In this document: positions 37,093-46,484 of the stretch, in pieces
Numbering within the stretch: the stretch's first letter is position 1
Layout of the letters: every line of letters begins with the position of its first letter
Assembly (NCBI GenBank): GCA_947475525.1
Contig: CANJMI010000003.1
Coordinates: 207,501-271,500 of the forward strand
DNA length: 64,000 nt
Source of the DNA: Polyangiaceae bacterium
GTDB lineage: Bacteria; Myxococcota_A; Polyangia; Polyangiales; Polyangiaceae
Direction of reading: 5' to 3'
Program-made: the position numbers and the translations under genes
Notes under the pieces: generated by a model
What the model was told of the DNA's origin: nothing
Seen by the model: only the letters and a program-made list of their open reading frames with translations
Databases searched by the model: none

Positions 37093-37989
37093 TCACGGCA
37101 AGAGGCCGCCGTCGACCCAACGCTTTACGGTGTCGATTTCGGCGGGCTTGACGCAGCCCGGGCAATCTTTGGGCATCGAGCCTTCTTGCATTCGAAAGAG
37201 CGAGCACCAGCCCTTGCTCTCCGAAGGGCAATAGAGCGAAGGCAGAAGCAGCGTTTCGTACTTCGTGATCACCCAGCCGCCCGCGCCAATCCCTTCGATG
37301 TGGCAAGCCCCTCCGGCGCAACGTGTGGCGAAGATGGCCTTCACGTCCTTCGCGTAGGTGGGCACGCAGCCAACGTCGCCTTTGCAGTCGGTGTCATCGC
37401 AGTCGACCTGCCCATCGGCATCTTCATCCGCGCCGCCTGAGCAGAGCTCGTTGCAGCCGCTATCGGCAACCCAGCAATCGCTGTCGGCGCAGTCGATCTG
37501 CGCGTCGCCATCTTCATCCGCGCCGCCCGAGCAGAGCTCTTTGCAGCCGCTATCGGCAACCCAGCAATCGCTGTCGGCGCAGTCGGTCTTCCCGTCGACG
37601 TCTTCGTCTTTGCCTCCACTGCATTGTTCAATGCAGGCCTCGAATGAAGCGCAGTCGCTGTCGGCGCAGTCGGTCTTCCCGTCGCCATCTTCGTCTTTGG
37701 CGCCTTCACAGACTTCCTCGCAGCCGGCGCCTTTCACCCAGCAATTCGGGTCCAAACAACCGATGAGGCCGTCGGCGTCTTGGTCGTCGGTGTCGCTGTC
37801 GCACGCCTGCTTGCATGCGCCGTTGGCGCGCCAGCAAGCGGAGTCCTCGCAGTCGGCGAGGCCGTTGCCGTCCTCGTCTCCAACAAGGAAACATTGCTCG
37901 ACCGCCGGCTTCGAGCCGCAGCTGGTCGTTTCAACCGCAGCCAGCAAAGCCGACGACCAGAGCAACATCACCCAAGCTACGCGCGCCAT
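37093..37989 (-). CDS. Asp/Cys tandem-repeat protein with cytochrome c-like C-terminus
   Basis: 298 aa. The N-terminal signal (VMLLWSSALLAAVETTSC) may end in a weak lipobox. Six repeats of about 30 residues follow, each of the form DEDxDGxxDCxDxDC plus GC; the Asp spacing resembles EF-hand or thrombospondin-type calcium loops. The C-terminal 90 residues resemble planctomycete-type cytochrome c domains: KAIFATRCAGGACH, with a CX4CH in place of CXXCH, and EIDTVKRWVDGG at the end. Whether heme is bound is unclear. Probably exported. It lies 20 bp upstream of the glycosyltransferase gene in the same direction. Confidence 0.7.
   Translation of the reverse strand: MARVAWVMLLWSSALLAAVETTSCGSKPAVEQCFLVGDEDGNGLADCEDSACWRANGACKQACDSDTDDQDADGLIGCLDPNCWVKGAGCEEVCEGAKDEDGDGKTDCADSDCASFEACIEQCSGGKDEDVDGKTDCADSDCWVADSGCKELCSGGADEDGDAQIDCADSDCWVADSGCNELCSGGADEDADGQVDCDDTDCKGDVGCVPTYAKDVKAIFATRCAGGACHIEGIGAGGWVITKYETLLLPSLYCPSESKGWCSLFRMQEGSMPKDCPGCVKPAEIDTVKRWVDGGLLP
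37366..37893 (-). repeat. Six in-frame ~90-bp tandem repeats
   Basis: About 30-codon units encode the Asp/Cys repeats. Units beginning near 37441, 37531 and 37621 keep an exact 90-bp period, and the first two share long identical stretches (TTGCAGCCGCTATCGGCAAC and beyond), which implies recent duplication. The outer units are more diverged. Confidence 0.85.
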
Positions 37990-38036
37990 GGCACTCCATT
38001 GTACCCGTGCGCGCGATCTGTCAAGGGATTGAGCTG

Positions 38037-38118
38037 TGCGAAGAGGGGGACTCGAACCCCCACAGTGTTACCCGCTAGCACCTCAAGCTAGTGCGTCTAC
38101 CAATTCCGCCACCTTCGC
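38037..38118 (-). tRNA. tRNA-Leu (anticodon GAG)
   Basis: The minus strand folds into a class II tRNA: acceptor GCGAAGG with TCTTCGC (one G-T), D arm, anticodon stem CTAGC/GCTAG with loop TTGAGGT (GAG), a 13-nt variable arm, and T arm GGGGG-TTCGAGT-CCCCC. Discriminator A. CCA is not encoded. It reads CUU/CUC codons. Confidence 0.95.
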
Positions 38119-38131
38119 GTTTGGGAGCGCG

Positions 38132-38159
38132 AACCTACACGCAATACCGTGGAAGTCAA
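38132..38159 (-). promoter_or_regulatory. Probable promoter of tRNA-Leu
   Basis: Reading on the minus strand, TTGACT (38159-38154) and TAGGTT (38137-38132) are separated by 16 nt, ending 13 nt before the mature tRNA. Position and -35 quality are good, the -10 is only a partial match. Confidence 0.5.
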
Positions 38160-38227
38160 TCCAAGAAAAAGTCGACGCGCGCTTTCGGCTCCCCGTTCGG
38201 CATCTTGCCTCAGCATCGCCCACGCCG

Positions 38228-39307
38228 TCAGGGTGCGTCACCCCTTGCGCGGAGGATTGCGTCGACGAGCTCCGTGGGCGTGAACGGCTTACGGAGCCAC
38301 GGCACCTTGTCGCTCGGGAAGCTCGCGACGCTCCCCGAGATGGCCAGCACCGTGAGCTGCGCCACTCGCACTCGGCCGAGCGCCGTCAGTCGCGGCAGTT
38401 CGAGTTGCGCACCTAGCGCCGACAGGGATGACGCTTCGAGGGGCGAGAGGTCGAGCAGCATGACGTCGAAAGGTGCGGAGGCCAATGCGGCCTCGAGCTC
38501 GGGAACCGTGCGGACGGCCGTGACGGAAGCGCCCCGCGCGCGCAGACTGAGATCCAGCAGTTCGACGATGGCCGAATCGTCCTCGAGCAACACGATTCGA
38601 AGCCCGGTGACGGATGAGGGTGCCGGCGCCGCCTTCGTTGGCCATTCAACTTCGAACCTTGCGCCGCGTGTTCGCGATGCCGCCAGGACGAGGTCTCCGC
38701 CGTGTTCGCGAGCGAGCGCCCGCGCGCCTCGTAGACCGATGCCGGCGCCACCGATTCGGGTGGAGCGACGGCCCGTGAACAGAGCGTCGCGACCCGCAAG
38801 CGGGATACCGGGCCCGTCGTCTTCGACAGCGAAGCGAACACGGCCAGCCCCGCTCGAGCTCGCGGTGATCGTGATGCTCCCTCTACGCGGTGAGACCGCG
38901 AGTGCATTGAGGAGGAGGTTCGTCAGCACCTGCCAGGCTTCGAGTGGCGCGGTTACGAGGGTGGCAGCGGCGTCGTCGGCGAAGTGGAGTTCAAACGACG
39001 CGTCCGCTCGCGCGGCTTCGAGCGCAAGGTCGTCGGTGGTGCGACGAATCAGTGCCGACACTGCTTGCGCGTCGACGGTGGGAGCTGCCAGAGCTTGCGG
39101 TTCACGCGCCCCGATGAGGCCGCGCAGTTGGTCCCGGGCCCAGCGGGCGTGGGTTGCGGCGCGTTCCAAGGCGTACTCGCGGTCAACCTCCGGCTGTGAC
39201 GCGCGTTCGATCCAACCGAGCACCACCGTGAGCGCGTTGGTCGTGTCGTGAATCGTTGCCGCTAGCGCAGCAGGCACGTCGCAAGGATCTGAGTCGTTCG
39301 GACTCAC
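38228..39307 (-). CDS. Soluble hybrid histidine kinase with C-terminal receiver
   Basis: 359 aa from GTG 39307, chosen because the longer frame runs into the neighbouring gene. The H-box is IHDTTNALTVVLGWIE. The ATPase domain has WQVLTNLLLNALAV (N box), DDGPGIP (G1) and GGAGIGLRGA (G2). A receiver follows: VLLEDD, VMLLDLSP (phospho-Asp) and WLRKPFT (Lys). There is no transmembrane segment and no recognisable sensor domain, only about 20 residues before the H-box, so input must come from partner proteins. No DNA-binding output is fused. Regulon unknown. Confidence 0.85.
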   Translation of the reverse strand: MSPNDSDPCDVPAALAATIHDTTNALTVVLGWIERASQPEVDREYALERAATHARWARDQLRGLIGAREPQALAAPTVDAQAVSALIRRTTDDLALEAARADASFELHFADDAAATLVTAPLEAWQVLTNLLLNALAVSPRRGSITITASSSGAGRVRFAVEDDGPGIPLAGRDALFTGRRSTRIGGAGIGLRGARALAREHGGDLVLAASRTRGARFEVEWPTKAAPAPSSVTGLRIVLLEDDSAIVELLDLSLRARGASVTAVRTVPELEAALASAPFDVMLLDLSPLEASSLSALGAQLELPRLTALGRVRVAQLTVLAISGSVASFPSDKVPWLRKPFTPTELVDAILRARGDAP

Positions 39308-39344
39308 GGCGCGCACCGTACCCCGGAAGTCGTCGAGCTGCGAG

Positions 39345-41141
39345 TCACTCGGACGCCGACGCGGGCAGGAGGAGACGGTAGTGGCCGGAGGCATCGCTGG
39401 TCGCTTCGCCAAGGCCGATCGCCGAGGGGCGCGCATCGGCATCCGAGGGCTCGGAGGCGAGCCACGCGCGAATCGTTACGCCGGCGACGGAGGTGCCATC
39501 GGTCGTCACGACCGTCCCGACGAGCACGACGGGGGCGGTGAACGTCAACTCGCCGAGCTCAAGGACTTGGGGCTCGCTCGCCGCGACGAAGATGTTCCGA
39601 CGCACGAGCCACGGCAGGTTTGTCGTGCTCGACGGGCGAAGAGAAAGATCAACGAATCCTGGGTCGAGCGGCAACTCGAATGCGCCTACAGCGTTCGTGT
39701 ACGCCGTGGAGGTCCGTGGGAGCGACGCGAGCAAAGAGGATTGCCCTGGCGAAAATGCCGCTTCGAGCAGCGAGACGTCCTCGGTTGCAGACGGCGCGAG
39801 CTGGGCGGCAATGTTGGCCGCTACCTCGTCCATCGGAGTCCGCGCCGAGCCGAGCACTCGCGAGACCGGCTTGACCTCGAACGTGCGGCCTTTCCCGAGG
39901 TCTCCGTCGCCGAACGTCCAGGTCTTGACCGTCACCGAGTGGTTGCTGTTCGCACCCGGAATCGCCACGATGTCGTAGTTGCCCGGGAGGATGTTCGCGG
40001 CGAAATTACCGGCCTTGTCGGTCGTGACGGCAGTCTGGTAGAGCGCGTTGTCCCCATAGGTCCCGCCGAGGAGTTGGCGGCTCGAGATGAGCACGTTGGC
40101 CGGCACGGGCTCACCTTCGGGAGTACGCACGCTCGCCTCGAGCGCGATGAACCGCGAGGTTGCCGCGGCGAGCGTCGCGACTTGCAGCGACACGTCCAGG
40201 TCCCCAAAGGGATCGATCGCGGCGAGCTTCCAGAAGAGATCCGGCATGCCAACTTGCTTCATCGAGGTCGGCGGGTGAATGACGAGCACCGGATCGATGG
40301 TCGTGCTCGCGTCGATGTCCGGCCGCCAGAATTGGAGGACGAAGCGCTCGGTCTGCAACTCCCCCTCTGCCTCGAGTCGCAGTGCGCCCCCAACGACGCG
40401 CCCCCGTTCGTTGTCGAGCAACTCGACGCGCCAGCATCGCGACGGGTCCGTGTCGCACTCGGGAGGGTGGGGCACGTCGAGGTGTCCCACGAGCGTCGCG
40501 GGCTTGCTGCGTGTGTAACGCAGCTCGGTGTAATTTTCGATGGCCTGCCGTTTGATCAGCACCGGCGGCAAGGTGCACCCCGGCGCAGCCTCGATGTCGG
40601 GTTTGAGGTAGATGTCGTACGTTCCCTCGGGGACGAGCACGTGCGGCCCACCACGCGCGTCATCGTGTTGCCCGCTGTACGGTGCCAGCGACACGCCGAC
40701 AGGTTGGCCGACCGGATGAAGCTCGATCGTCGAGCGGATGGAGTCGCCGGTGCTAAGGGCTTCGCACGAGGTCGGCAGCTCCGTCACCGTGAGTGTGGCG
40801 AAGACTTCGATCGGCTGGCCGACGCTCAGCGCCCCACCGTGGATGAAGCCTTGCGGTGAGTCTCCCTGGAGGTTCAATCCGAACGCCGCGGCCGGTCGCA
40901 CCGAGTGGAGCCCCGCCGCAACGGCCGCATTGTTGGGAACGTCGAGCTCGAGAAACAGGTGCTGTAGCTCCGAATGCGTTGCTACGCAGAGCGATTCGGT
41001 GCCGTCGCTTGCGCAGACACCAACCCGACAATCCGCATTGGAAACGCATGAATTTAACCGCTCGGGTTGGAGCCGTACCGATTCGGACGCGCAGCCACTC
41101 GCGAGGAGGGCCACCGTGACGAGCAAAGCTCGAGGCGTCAT
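39345..41141 (-). CDS. Lipoprotein with carboxypeptidase-regulatory-like (CNA-B-like) segments
   Basis: 598 aa from ATG 41141, which overlaps the previous stop (ATGA); the frame continues to 41300 without support. The signal ends VALLASGC, a clear lipobox. A Cys-rich N-terminal part (SCVSNADCRVGVC) resembles myxobacterial surface proteins. At least two segments look like CarboxypepD_reg/CNA-B beta sandwiches (TTDKAGNFAANILPGNYDI, TTDGTSVAGVTIRAWLAS with SDASGHYRLLLP). Probably a surface lipoprotein. Function unknown. Confidence 0.75.
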   Translation of the reverse strand: MTPRALLVTVALLASGCASESVRLQPERLNSCVSNADCRVGVCASDGTESLCVATHSELQHLFLELDVPNNAAVAAGLHSVRPAAAFGLNLQGDSPQGFIHGGALSVGQPIEVFATLTVTELPTSCEALSTGDSIRSTIELHPVGQPVGVSLAPYSGQHDDARGGPHVLVPEGTYDIYLKPDIEAAPGCTLPPVLIKRQAIENYTELRYTRSKPATLVGHLDVPHPPECDTDPSRCWRVELLDNERGRVVGGALRLEAEGELQTERFVLQFWRPDIDASTTIDPVLVIHPPTSMKQVGMPDLFWKLAAIDPFGDLDVSLQVATLAAATSRFIALEASVRTPEGEPVPANVLISSRQLLGGTYGDNALYQTAVTTDKAGNFAANILPGNYDIVAIPGANSNHSVTVKTWTFGDGDLGKGRTFEVKPVSRVLGSARTPMDEVAANIAAQLAPSATEDVSLLEAAFSPGQSSLLASLPRTSTAYTNAVGAFELPLDPGFVDLSLRPSSTTNLPWLVRRNIFVAASEPQVLELGELTFTAPVVLVGTVVTTDGTSVAGVTIRAWLASEPSDADARPSAIGLGEATSDASGHYRLLLPASASE

Positions 41142-41824
41142 TGGCCGACCTCGGGGGGAGCGTCGGTGCAGAAGTGCGGAGATTCGGTCGTCTCCGTGGG
41201 GCAATCGACGATGGGGCACGCAGTCGCGGAGGCGTCGGAGCCGGCGCACAGCACAACGAACCAGCTCGTTTGGTCGGAGTCTGATAGCGCGACGGGGCAA
41301 AAACGGTCGCCGCTCGTACGAAATTCGTGGCTCACGATCAACGTGACCGTTCGGCAGCTCCGAGCGTCGTTGTTGTCTGGCGAATACTGCAAGCGAGAGA
41401 GCTTGCGGTCGATGATGGCTTTCTTCTCGAGCGGGCGTGGCCCATCGCTGAGGGTGCCGGGTTCGATGCTCTCGCCGAGGTCGTAATCGAAGCCGGGATT
41501 CGTTGCAGGATCGAGGCCGTAGTCAATCACCATACGGGAATCGACGCGCTGTCCGGCGTCCTCGGCGACGACCTGAAATTGGAACGACGGCAATTCGTAG
41601 TTCGCGCCGGTGACGGGAACTCGAATCAAGTTCGTCGGCTCCGGGCTGACGTTGACCAGTCGCGGAGCGGTCCGCTGTGGGCCTTCAAAACTTGGCGATT
41701 CGGTCACCACGCATCCCGCCCCGCCGGCCGTGTTCATCGCCATCGCCACGCATGCAAGCGAACAGCGTGCCAGGCGTGCAAACCGTGGTGAACCTGCGTG
41801 CTCGTGTTGCTCGAACCCTGGCAT
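41138..41824 (-). CDS. Lipoprotein, unknown
   Basis: 228 aa. The signal region RCSLACVAMAMNTAGGAGC ends in a lipobox-like AGC. The mature part has eight further Cys and no recognised domain. It is translationally coupled by ATGA to the larger lipoprotein downstream, so the two probably work together in the outer envelope. Confidence 0.68.
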   Translation of the reverse strand: MPGFEQHEHAGSPRFARLARCSLACVAMAMNTAGGAGCVVTESPSFEGPQRTAPRLVNVSPEPTNLIRVPVTGANYELPSFQFQVVAEDAGQRVDSRMVIDYGLDPATNPGFDYDLGESIEPGTLSDGPRPLEKKAIIDRKLSRLQYSPDNNDARSCRTVTLIVSHEFRTSGDRFCPVALSDSDQTSWFVVLCAGSDASATACPIVDCPTETTESPHFCTDAPPEVGQ

Positions 41825-41865
41825 GGATGTCGCGGTCGTTCGTGGTAAGGCCGTCGATGAGGATA

Positions 41866-44800
41866 CTAGCGCATCGCGTTGTGAGGGGGCGCAACGGTGG
41901 CGCGCCGCCAGCGGCAGGCGGCGTAGGATGGCTCGAGGGCCAGATCGACGAGGTTGGCGATTGACGGGTGCGTGCAGAGCTCGCGCAGCGCGTCCGGATG
42001 TTGGAGTGACAGGCTCGTCGAAATATCGAGCTCAGCCGCTGTCTGGATGAGCGCGGTGTGCAGGTTCCCGCATGCGAAGAGGCCCATGCGACGCCGTGCC
42101 CAACCGGCTCCGTGGCGCGCGACGCCGACTGCCACGCGGTTCGGCTCGTAACACAGCTCGCGGAGCATGCGATCCTCCGACCCGCGCACGATGCTCCAGA
42201 GATCTTGAGCCAACTGAGCGAGCGCCACCCTCTCGGGTTCCGATGATGCGCTGACCACCGGTCCAAACGCTCCGAGAAATCCCTGGATGAGCTGTTCGAG
42301 TTCAACGCTGTCGAGCGCCTCGACGTACGCGCATTGTGGCGTCGCGGCCGCGAGCGCATTGCCGAGGACGAAGGCGAGCGCAGGCGACAACTCGTCCGCC
42401 GAGCCATGAACGATCGCGCTCACCGGCGATAGAAGCTCGATTCGGTAGCCCAATGGGCCTCGCTGTCGATGGTGGTACAGCCGAACCCCTTCGAGGGGTA
42501 CGAGCCGCTGCAGCGAGCCGAATACGCGGCCGAGGACGCTGGGTGAACTTGGTGTAACGAGGTCGGACCCATCGAGCGCGGCAGCCCCGTCGGCGGTGCG
42601 ATAGAGCCCCGCGCGGCACGCGAGCGCGAGGGCGTCGTTCACGGTGCCCTCGAGGTGACCAAATAGAAGGCGGGCGGTCGCTTCGGTGCGTGCGGGCAGT
42701 TCTTCGAGGCGCGGCGGGTTTGGTCCAGGAAGCCCACGAAACATTGCCAAAACGTGCTCGATCGCGTCGCCGTGCCACCTGTCTCCGCCGGCTCTGACGG
42801 CATCGAGAAGGTCGGCGAGGCTCGCTTCATTTCCGCGGCGAAGGGTCGCCTGTTTGCGGCGGACGTCGATGAGTTCGCCGCGGAACCGGACCGGATCGTC
42901 GGCGAAGAAAGCCGCGAGTTCCTCGCCCGCCGCGAACTCGCCGTCGTCGAGCCTGCCCTGAAAGAGGTCAAGCTCTCCGCGCGCCAGTGAGTCGGGTGAG
43001 GGCGCTCCCGAGAGGAGCTTTCGTTGCACGCGGTCCGCCCCATGCAGCGGAGGATGGGAGCCGGCCGGGATCCCCCTCGACTCGTGGTTCGAGGGCCGTG
43101 CCGACTCGGGAGCAGGCGGGTCGCCAGGCAGGGTGCCGTTGTCGTCGTCGAGTTCGTCGGGGCCTGCGAGCGCGCTCGAGACGGCAAGGCGCATCAAAAT
43201 TAAGTCGGTGGTCGGAGGGATGCTGACGAGGTGTGCGAGTGAGGACTCGGCACGGCTCGGGTCGCCGGCTGCGAGAAAGTTCTCGCAGGCGTGCACCGCG
43301 GCATGGACCGATTCCTCGATGTTCGAAGCTTCGTGCGAGAGGCGCTCCCAACGCTCCGCGGATTCGCGATGGCGACCGAGTCCTTCGAGAAGCCGCGCGT
43401 GCTGACGGCTGGTGTCGACGTCGGGGATCCGCGATTCGGCAAGAATCAGCTCGAGCTCGCGGCATGCGGCGTCCGGCTCGCCGAGGCTCGTCTCGAAAAG
43501 TGCGGCGCGCCGTAGCCTGAGTAGCGCGCGGGTCGGTGGTGGGGCGCTCGCAATGCGCGATTCAAGGTGATTTGCGAGCGCACGGTGGTTCGATGTAAGC
43601 TCAAAAGCACGTTCCTCGTCGGAGAGGACGAGTTGGGCCGAGCGTTCCCAAAGGCACCACTCGGTCGGTTCGATTGCCGGTAGCGCGGTGGCGAGCGCGA
43701 TGCCGAGCCCAAGTTCGCGGTCGCCGCCGATGTCCGACGTTACTCGCGAGTGGCGGCGCGTCGTCGGTTGCGCGGCCGCGAGAGGTACGGCTTTCGCGAG
43801 CTTGGCCAGGCGCAATCCTGGGGCATCGGACCGGTGCTTGGCGTCGAATGGGTTCCGGAGGCCGAGTGCCTCAAACACGAGGGGCGTTACCTTGGTGATG
43901 GCCGGCATGCGGCCCACGCGTTCGGGAATCGCGATGGCCACGAGCCGAGCGGCTTCGAGGTGCTCTTCCTTTGGGAGGGACTCACCGGTTGTGACGAGTT
44001 GCTCGAGTGCTCGCTCGACGAGTGCGATGGTCGAACCAAGTTTGCCCGAGGCCCCCATCGCGCACCACGCGAACTCGAGTGCCTGTCCGTGCGCGCCGAG
44101 TGCCTGCAAAATTCGAGCGCCTCGATGATACGCGGCGCGGGCACCATGGGGTCCGGCGGCACGGCGGGCGAGCAACTCGTATGCGCCTGCGACGAGGGAT
44201 TGCGCAGCGTCGACCGCTCCGTTTACCGCGAGCCGTTCGACTTCGGAGTCGATCGAATTGAGTTCGGATGTGGTGGGGGCGATCCGCCGCAGTGCGGCGG
44301 TCACGAGTTCAACGGAGAGTTCGTGGCGTCCGGTCGAGCCTGCGAGGTCCGCTGCGGCAGCCAAGAGAGGCGCACAGAGAATCGCGTCGTCCACCTCGTC
44401 GAGAAGAATGACCCGAGCTTGAATGCGCTCGAGCGCAAGGTCGACGCCGCCCCTCTCGACGAGGTCATCCCGATACGTGGCCACCCCGCTCTTCGGGGCA
44501 CGCGCGCACGCATAGAAAAGCGCATCTTCCGCGCCGCCGACGTCCGACGCGAGATCCCATCGGAGGATGCCCAGTTGCCGCCAGAGCGCTGCGGCTTCCG
44601 ACGCTCCTTCGTTGTTCTCGGCGAGCCATGCTCGCGCAGTCGCGAGGTCGATCCTTGCATCGGCGCGCGCCTCGTCGCTGAGCTCCGCGAGGTTCGCTTC
44701 GATCCGTTCGAGGCGCTCGCGCGTTGCCGTGGCAGCCGACCGACTCACGGCGGCTTGGCTCAGGTGGGCGGCTGCAGCTTCGGCATCGACTCCCAACGCT

Positions 44801-46479
44801 GCGTCGACGGCTCGGAGCCATCGATCGGGGGCGTCCGTCCCGCCGGCGACCGCGTGTGCAACGATAACGTCGAGTGCGCAGCGGCTCTCAGCGCAACTCG
44901 AAGCTGCACGGATCACTTCTTCGACGAGGTCGTCGAGCGGGCCGGTAATTTGCAGCAGGCTGCGACCGACGTGGGCGCCGCGTTTGGGGTCGTGTGCTGC
45001 GAGTGCGGCGATTGCACGAGCGAGCCATGGGGAGACTTCCGCGGCCGGATGTGGCTCCGAACCGAGCGCGACGAGAGCGGCGCCGAATGCTTCCGGACCG
45101 AGCGCCGCAACCGAGGACGTGAGGTTCGCCAAAAGCCGCTGGCGAAGTTCCGAGTCGCCCGGGCGCAGCGCCAACGCTCGGCGAAGCCACGGGCTCGCGA
45201 GGTCGTGGCGGCCCAGCCGCGCGGCCTTGCGCCCGAGGGTGCGGTAATGGCTCGCGCGTGGCGGGATGAGGCCCATGCAATCTTCGAGCTCTCCCATGGT
45301 GGCGTCGTCGTCGCCTCCGAGTCCGATGAGGACGGTTCGCGGCCGCGCGTCGGCTTTCGTGAGCCCGCACGCCTGTCTCGCCAACTTAAGCGCGGCCTCG
45401 CGGTTTCCGGCCTCGCCGTACGCCTCGCTCGCGAACGTAAGGGTGACAGCGCGAGGAGCTCCGCGGAGTTTTTCGGACAACCGGCACAGGGCATCGCCGC
45501 GGCTCGGGGCGGCGCTCATTCGGGTGGCATCGACCAGTGCGGCAGCGAGTCCACGCGCGCCGGCCGGTGGGGTGTCATTCGCTAGGCCGAGGTGCGAGTC
45601 ATCGATCAGCGATGCGAGCGATGCCGTTGCCTCTTCCGCGGACATCCCGTGGGCCGCTGCGTCCAAAGTCGCTCCGAATGCGGCCGCAGCCGAGCCTCGC
45701 GCGCGTGCTTGCTCGATGCGATGGATCGCCGTCGCAAGGGAGGTTCCGGACGCCTGCGCGAATTCCCGCAGGACCTCGTCGGCGGCCTCGTGCCGTTCTT
45801 GGCGAGCCAGCGCGGCCGCGAACTCGAATGCGGCTCGTTCGTGATTCGGTGCAATCTCGAAGGCTCGCGCGATGTCGAGGAAGGCAGCGTCGCCTTCGAC
45901 GATGCGCGATGCGGCTTCGAGCCATGCTTCGCTCGCGCGCTCGGCGGTGACTGGCGTCTGGCTCCAAGCGGCGATGCTCGCTAGGCGCTCGAGGGGTCGC
46001 GGATCTCGAAGGCTTGCGACCGCGAGCTCTCGGTAGATGACGGCCGCGCCCGCCGCGTCTCCCGCGCGCACGGCCGCGTCTCCGGCGGCAAGGCCCAACT
46101 CAAGTCGGTCACCGTCGTGGGTGGGCGTTCCGGCCCGCAGGAGCTCCGCGGCTTCATCGTGCCGTCCGAGGGCGGCGAGTTGGAAAGCCGCCTCCATCCG
46201 TACCTCACGGTGATCGGTGTCGCCCGCCAGCTCGAGCGCGCGGAGCAGCAGCGAGACGGCGTCCGCCACATGAACTCCCCGAGTCAAACATAGCCGCGCG
46301 AGCGCCACTGCGGCATCGCTCTCCGCGCTGGCGTCGTCCCGCTGCGCTGCGTTGCGCATGCGAGCGACGAGCGATGCTCGCGGCGGAATGGCGCCCGTCT
46401 GCCGCGACAGCGGCTCGTCCTCGCACGCGTTCGCGCGCGGCAAGGGGTACGGAAGGAACGCGTGCGTCGCGGCGGCCAT
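41866..46479 (-). CDS. Giant TPR-rich cytoplasmic protein (myxobacterial family)
   Basis: 1537 aa, no signal peptide. Most of the chain is Ala/Leu/Arg-rich helical pairs of TPR type, for example MEAAFQLAALGRHDEAAELL, AVALARLCLTRGVHVADAV, TFASEAYGEAGNREAALKLA, and a block near residue 1000 (HARLLEGLGRHRESAERWE). The C-terminal 250 residues form a distinct conserved-looking domain (RLVPLEGVRLYHHRQRG, GSADELSPALAFVLGNALA, RMGLFACGNLHTALIQTAAE) found, from memory, at the end of other huge myxobacterial TPR proteins. Function unknown. It starts 5 bp after the sppA stop and is presumably cotranscribed. Confidence 0.75.
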   Translation of the reverse strand: MAAATHAFLPYPLPRANACEDEPLSRQTGAIPPRASLVARMRNAAQRDDASAESDAAVALARLCLTRGVHVADAVSLLLRALELAGDTDHREVRMEAAFQLAALGRHDEAAELLRAGTPTHDGDRLELGLAAGDAAVRAGDAAGAAVIYRELAVASLRDPRPLERLASIAAWSQTPVTAERASEAWLEAASRIVEGDAAFLDIARAFEIAPNHERAAFEFAAALARQERHEAADEVLREFAQASGTSLATAIHRIEQARARGSAAAAFGATLDAAAHGMSAEEATASLASLIDDSHLGLANDTPPAGARGLAAALVDATRMSAAPSRGDALCRLSEKLRGAPRAVTLTFASEAYGEAGNREAALKLARQACGLTKADARPRTVLIGLGGDDDATMGELEDCMGLIPPRASHYRTLGRKAARLGRHDLASPWLRRALALRPGDSELRQRLLANLTSSVAALGPEAFGAALVALGSEPHPAAEVSPWLARAIAALAAHDPKRGAHVGRSLLQITGPLDDLVEEVIRAASSCAESRCALDVIVAHAVAGGTDAPDRWLRAVDAALGVDAEAAAAHLSQAAVSRSAATATRERLERIEANLAELSDEARADARIDLATARAWLAENNEGASEAAALWRQLGILRWDLASDVGGAEDALFYACARAPKSGVATYRDDLVERGGVDLALERIQARVILLDEVDDAILCAPLLAAAADLAGSTGRHELSVELVTAALRRIAPTTSELNSIDSEVERLAVNGAVDAAQSLVAGAYELLARRAAGPHGARAAYHRGARILQALGAHGQALEFAWCAMGASGKLGSTIALVERALEQLVTTGESLPKEEHLEAARLVAIAIPERVGRMPAITKVTPLVFEALGLRNPFDAKHRSDAPGLRLAKLAKAVPLAAAQPTTRRHSRVTSDIGGDRELGLGIALATALPAIEPTEWCLWERSAQLVLSDEERAFELTSNHRALANHLESRIASAPPPTRALLRLRRAALFETSLGEPDAACRELELILAESRIPDVDTSRQHARLLEGLGRHRESAERWERLSHEASNIEESVHAAVHACENFLAAGDPSRAESSLAHLVSIPPTTDLILMRLAVSSALAGPDELDDDNGTLPGDPPAPESARPSNHESRGIPAGSHPPLHGADRVQRKLLSGAPSPDSLARGELDLFQGRLDDGEFAAGEELAAFFADDPVRFRGELIDVRRKQATLRRGNEASLADLLDAVRAGGDRWHGDAIEHVLAMFRGLPGPNPPRLEELPARTEATARLLFGHLEGTVNDALALACRAGLYRTADGAAALDGSDLVTPSSPSVLGRVFGSLQRLVPLEGVRLYHHRQRGPLGYRIELLSPVSAIVHGSADELSPALAFVLGNALAAATPQCAYVEALDSVELEQLIQGFLGAFGPVVSASSEPERVALAQLAQDLWSIVRGSEDRMLRELCYEPNRVAVGVARHGAGWARRRMGLFACGNLHTALIQTAAELDISTSLSLQHPDALRELCTHPSIANLVDLALEPSYAACRWRRATVAPPHNAMR

Positions 46480-46484
46480 GTCGA

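Noticed and set aside
37366-37893. CRISPR-like direct repeats
   Set aside because: The repeats are in frame, contiguous without unique spacers and encode a protein array; no cas genes are nearby.
38037-38227. Integration site at tRNA-Leu
   Set aside because: No integrase, direct repeat of the tRNA end or change in gene character was seen next to it.
39381-40859. 492-aa plus-strand frame opposite the lipoprotein gene
   Set aside because: Antisense shadow; the minus-strand product has a lipobox and beta-sandwich segments.
43750-45585. 611-aa plus-strand frame opposite the giant TPR gene
   Set aside because: Antisense shadow with no recognisable domain.
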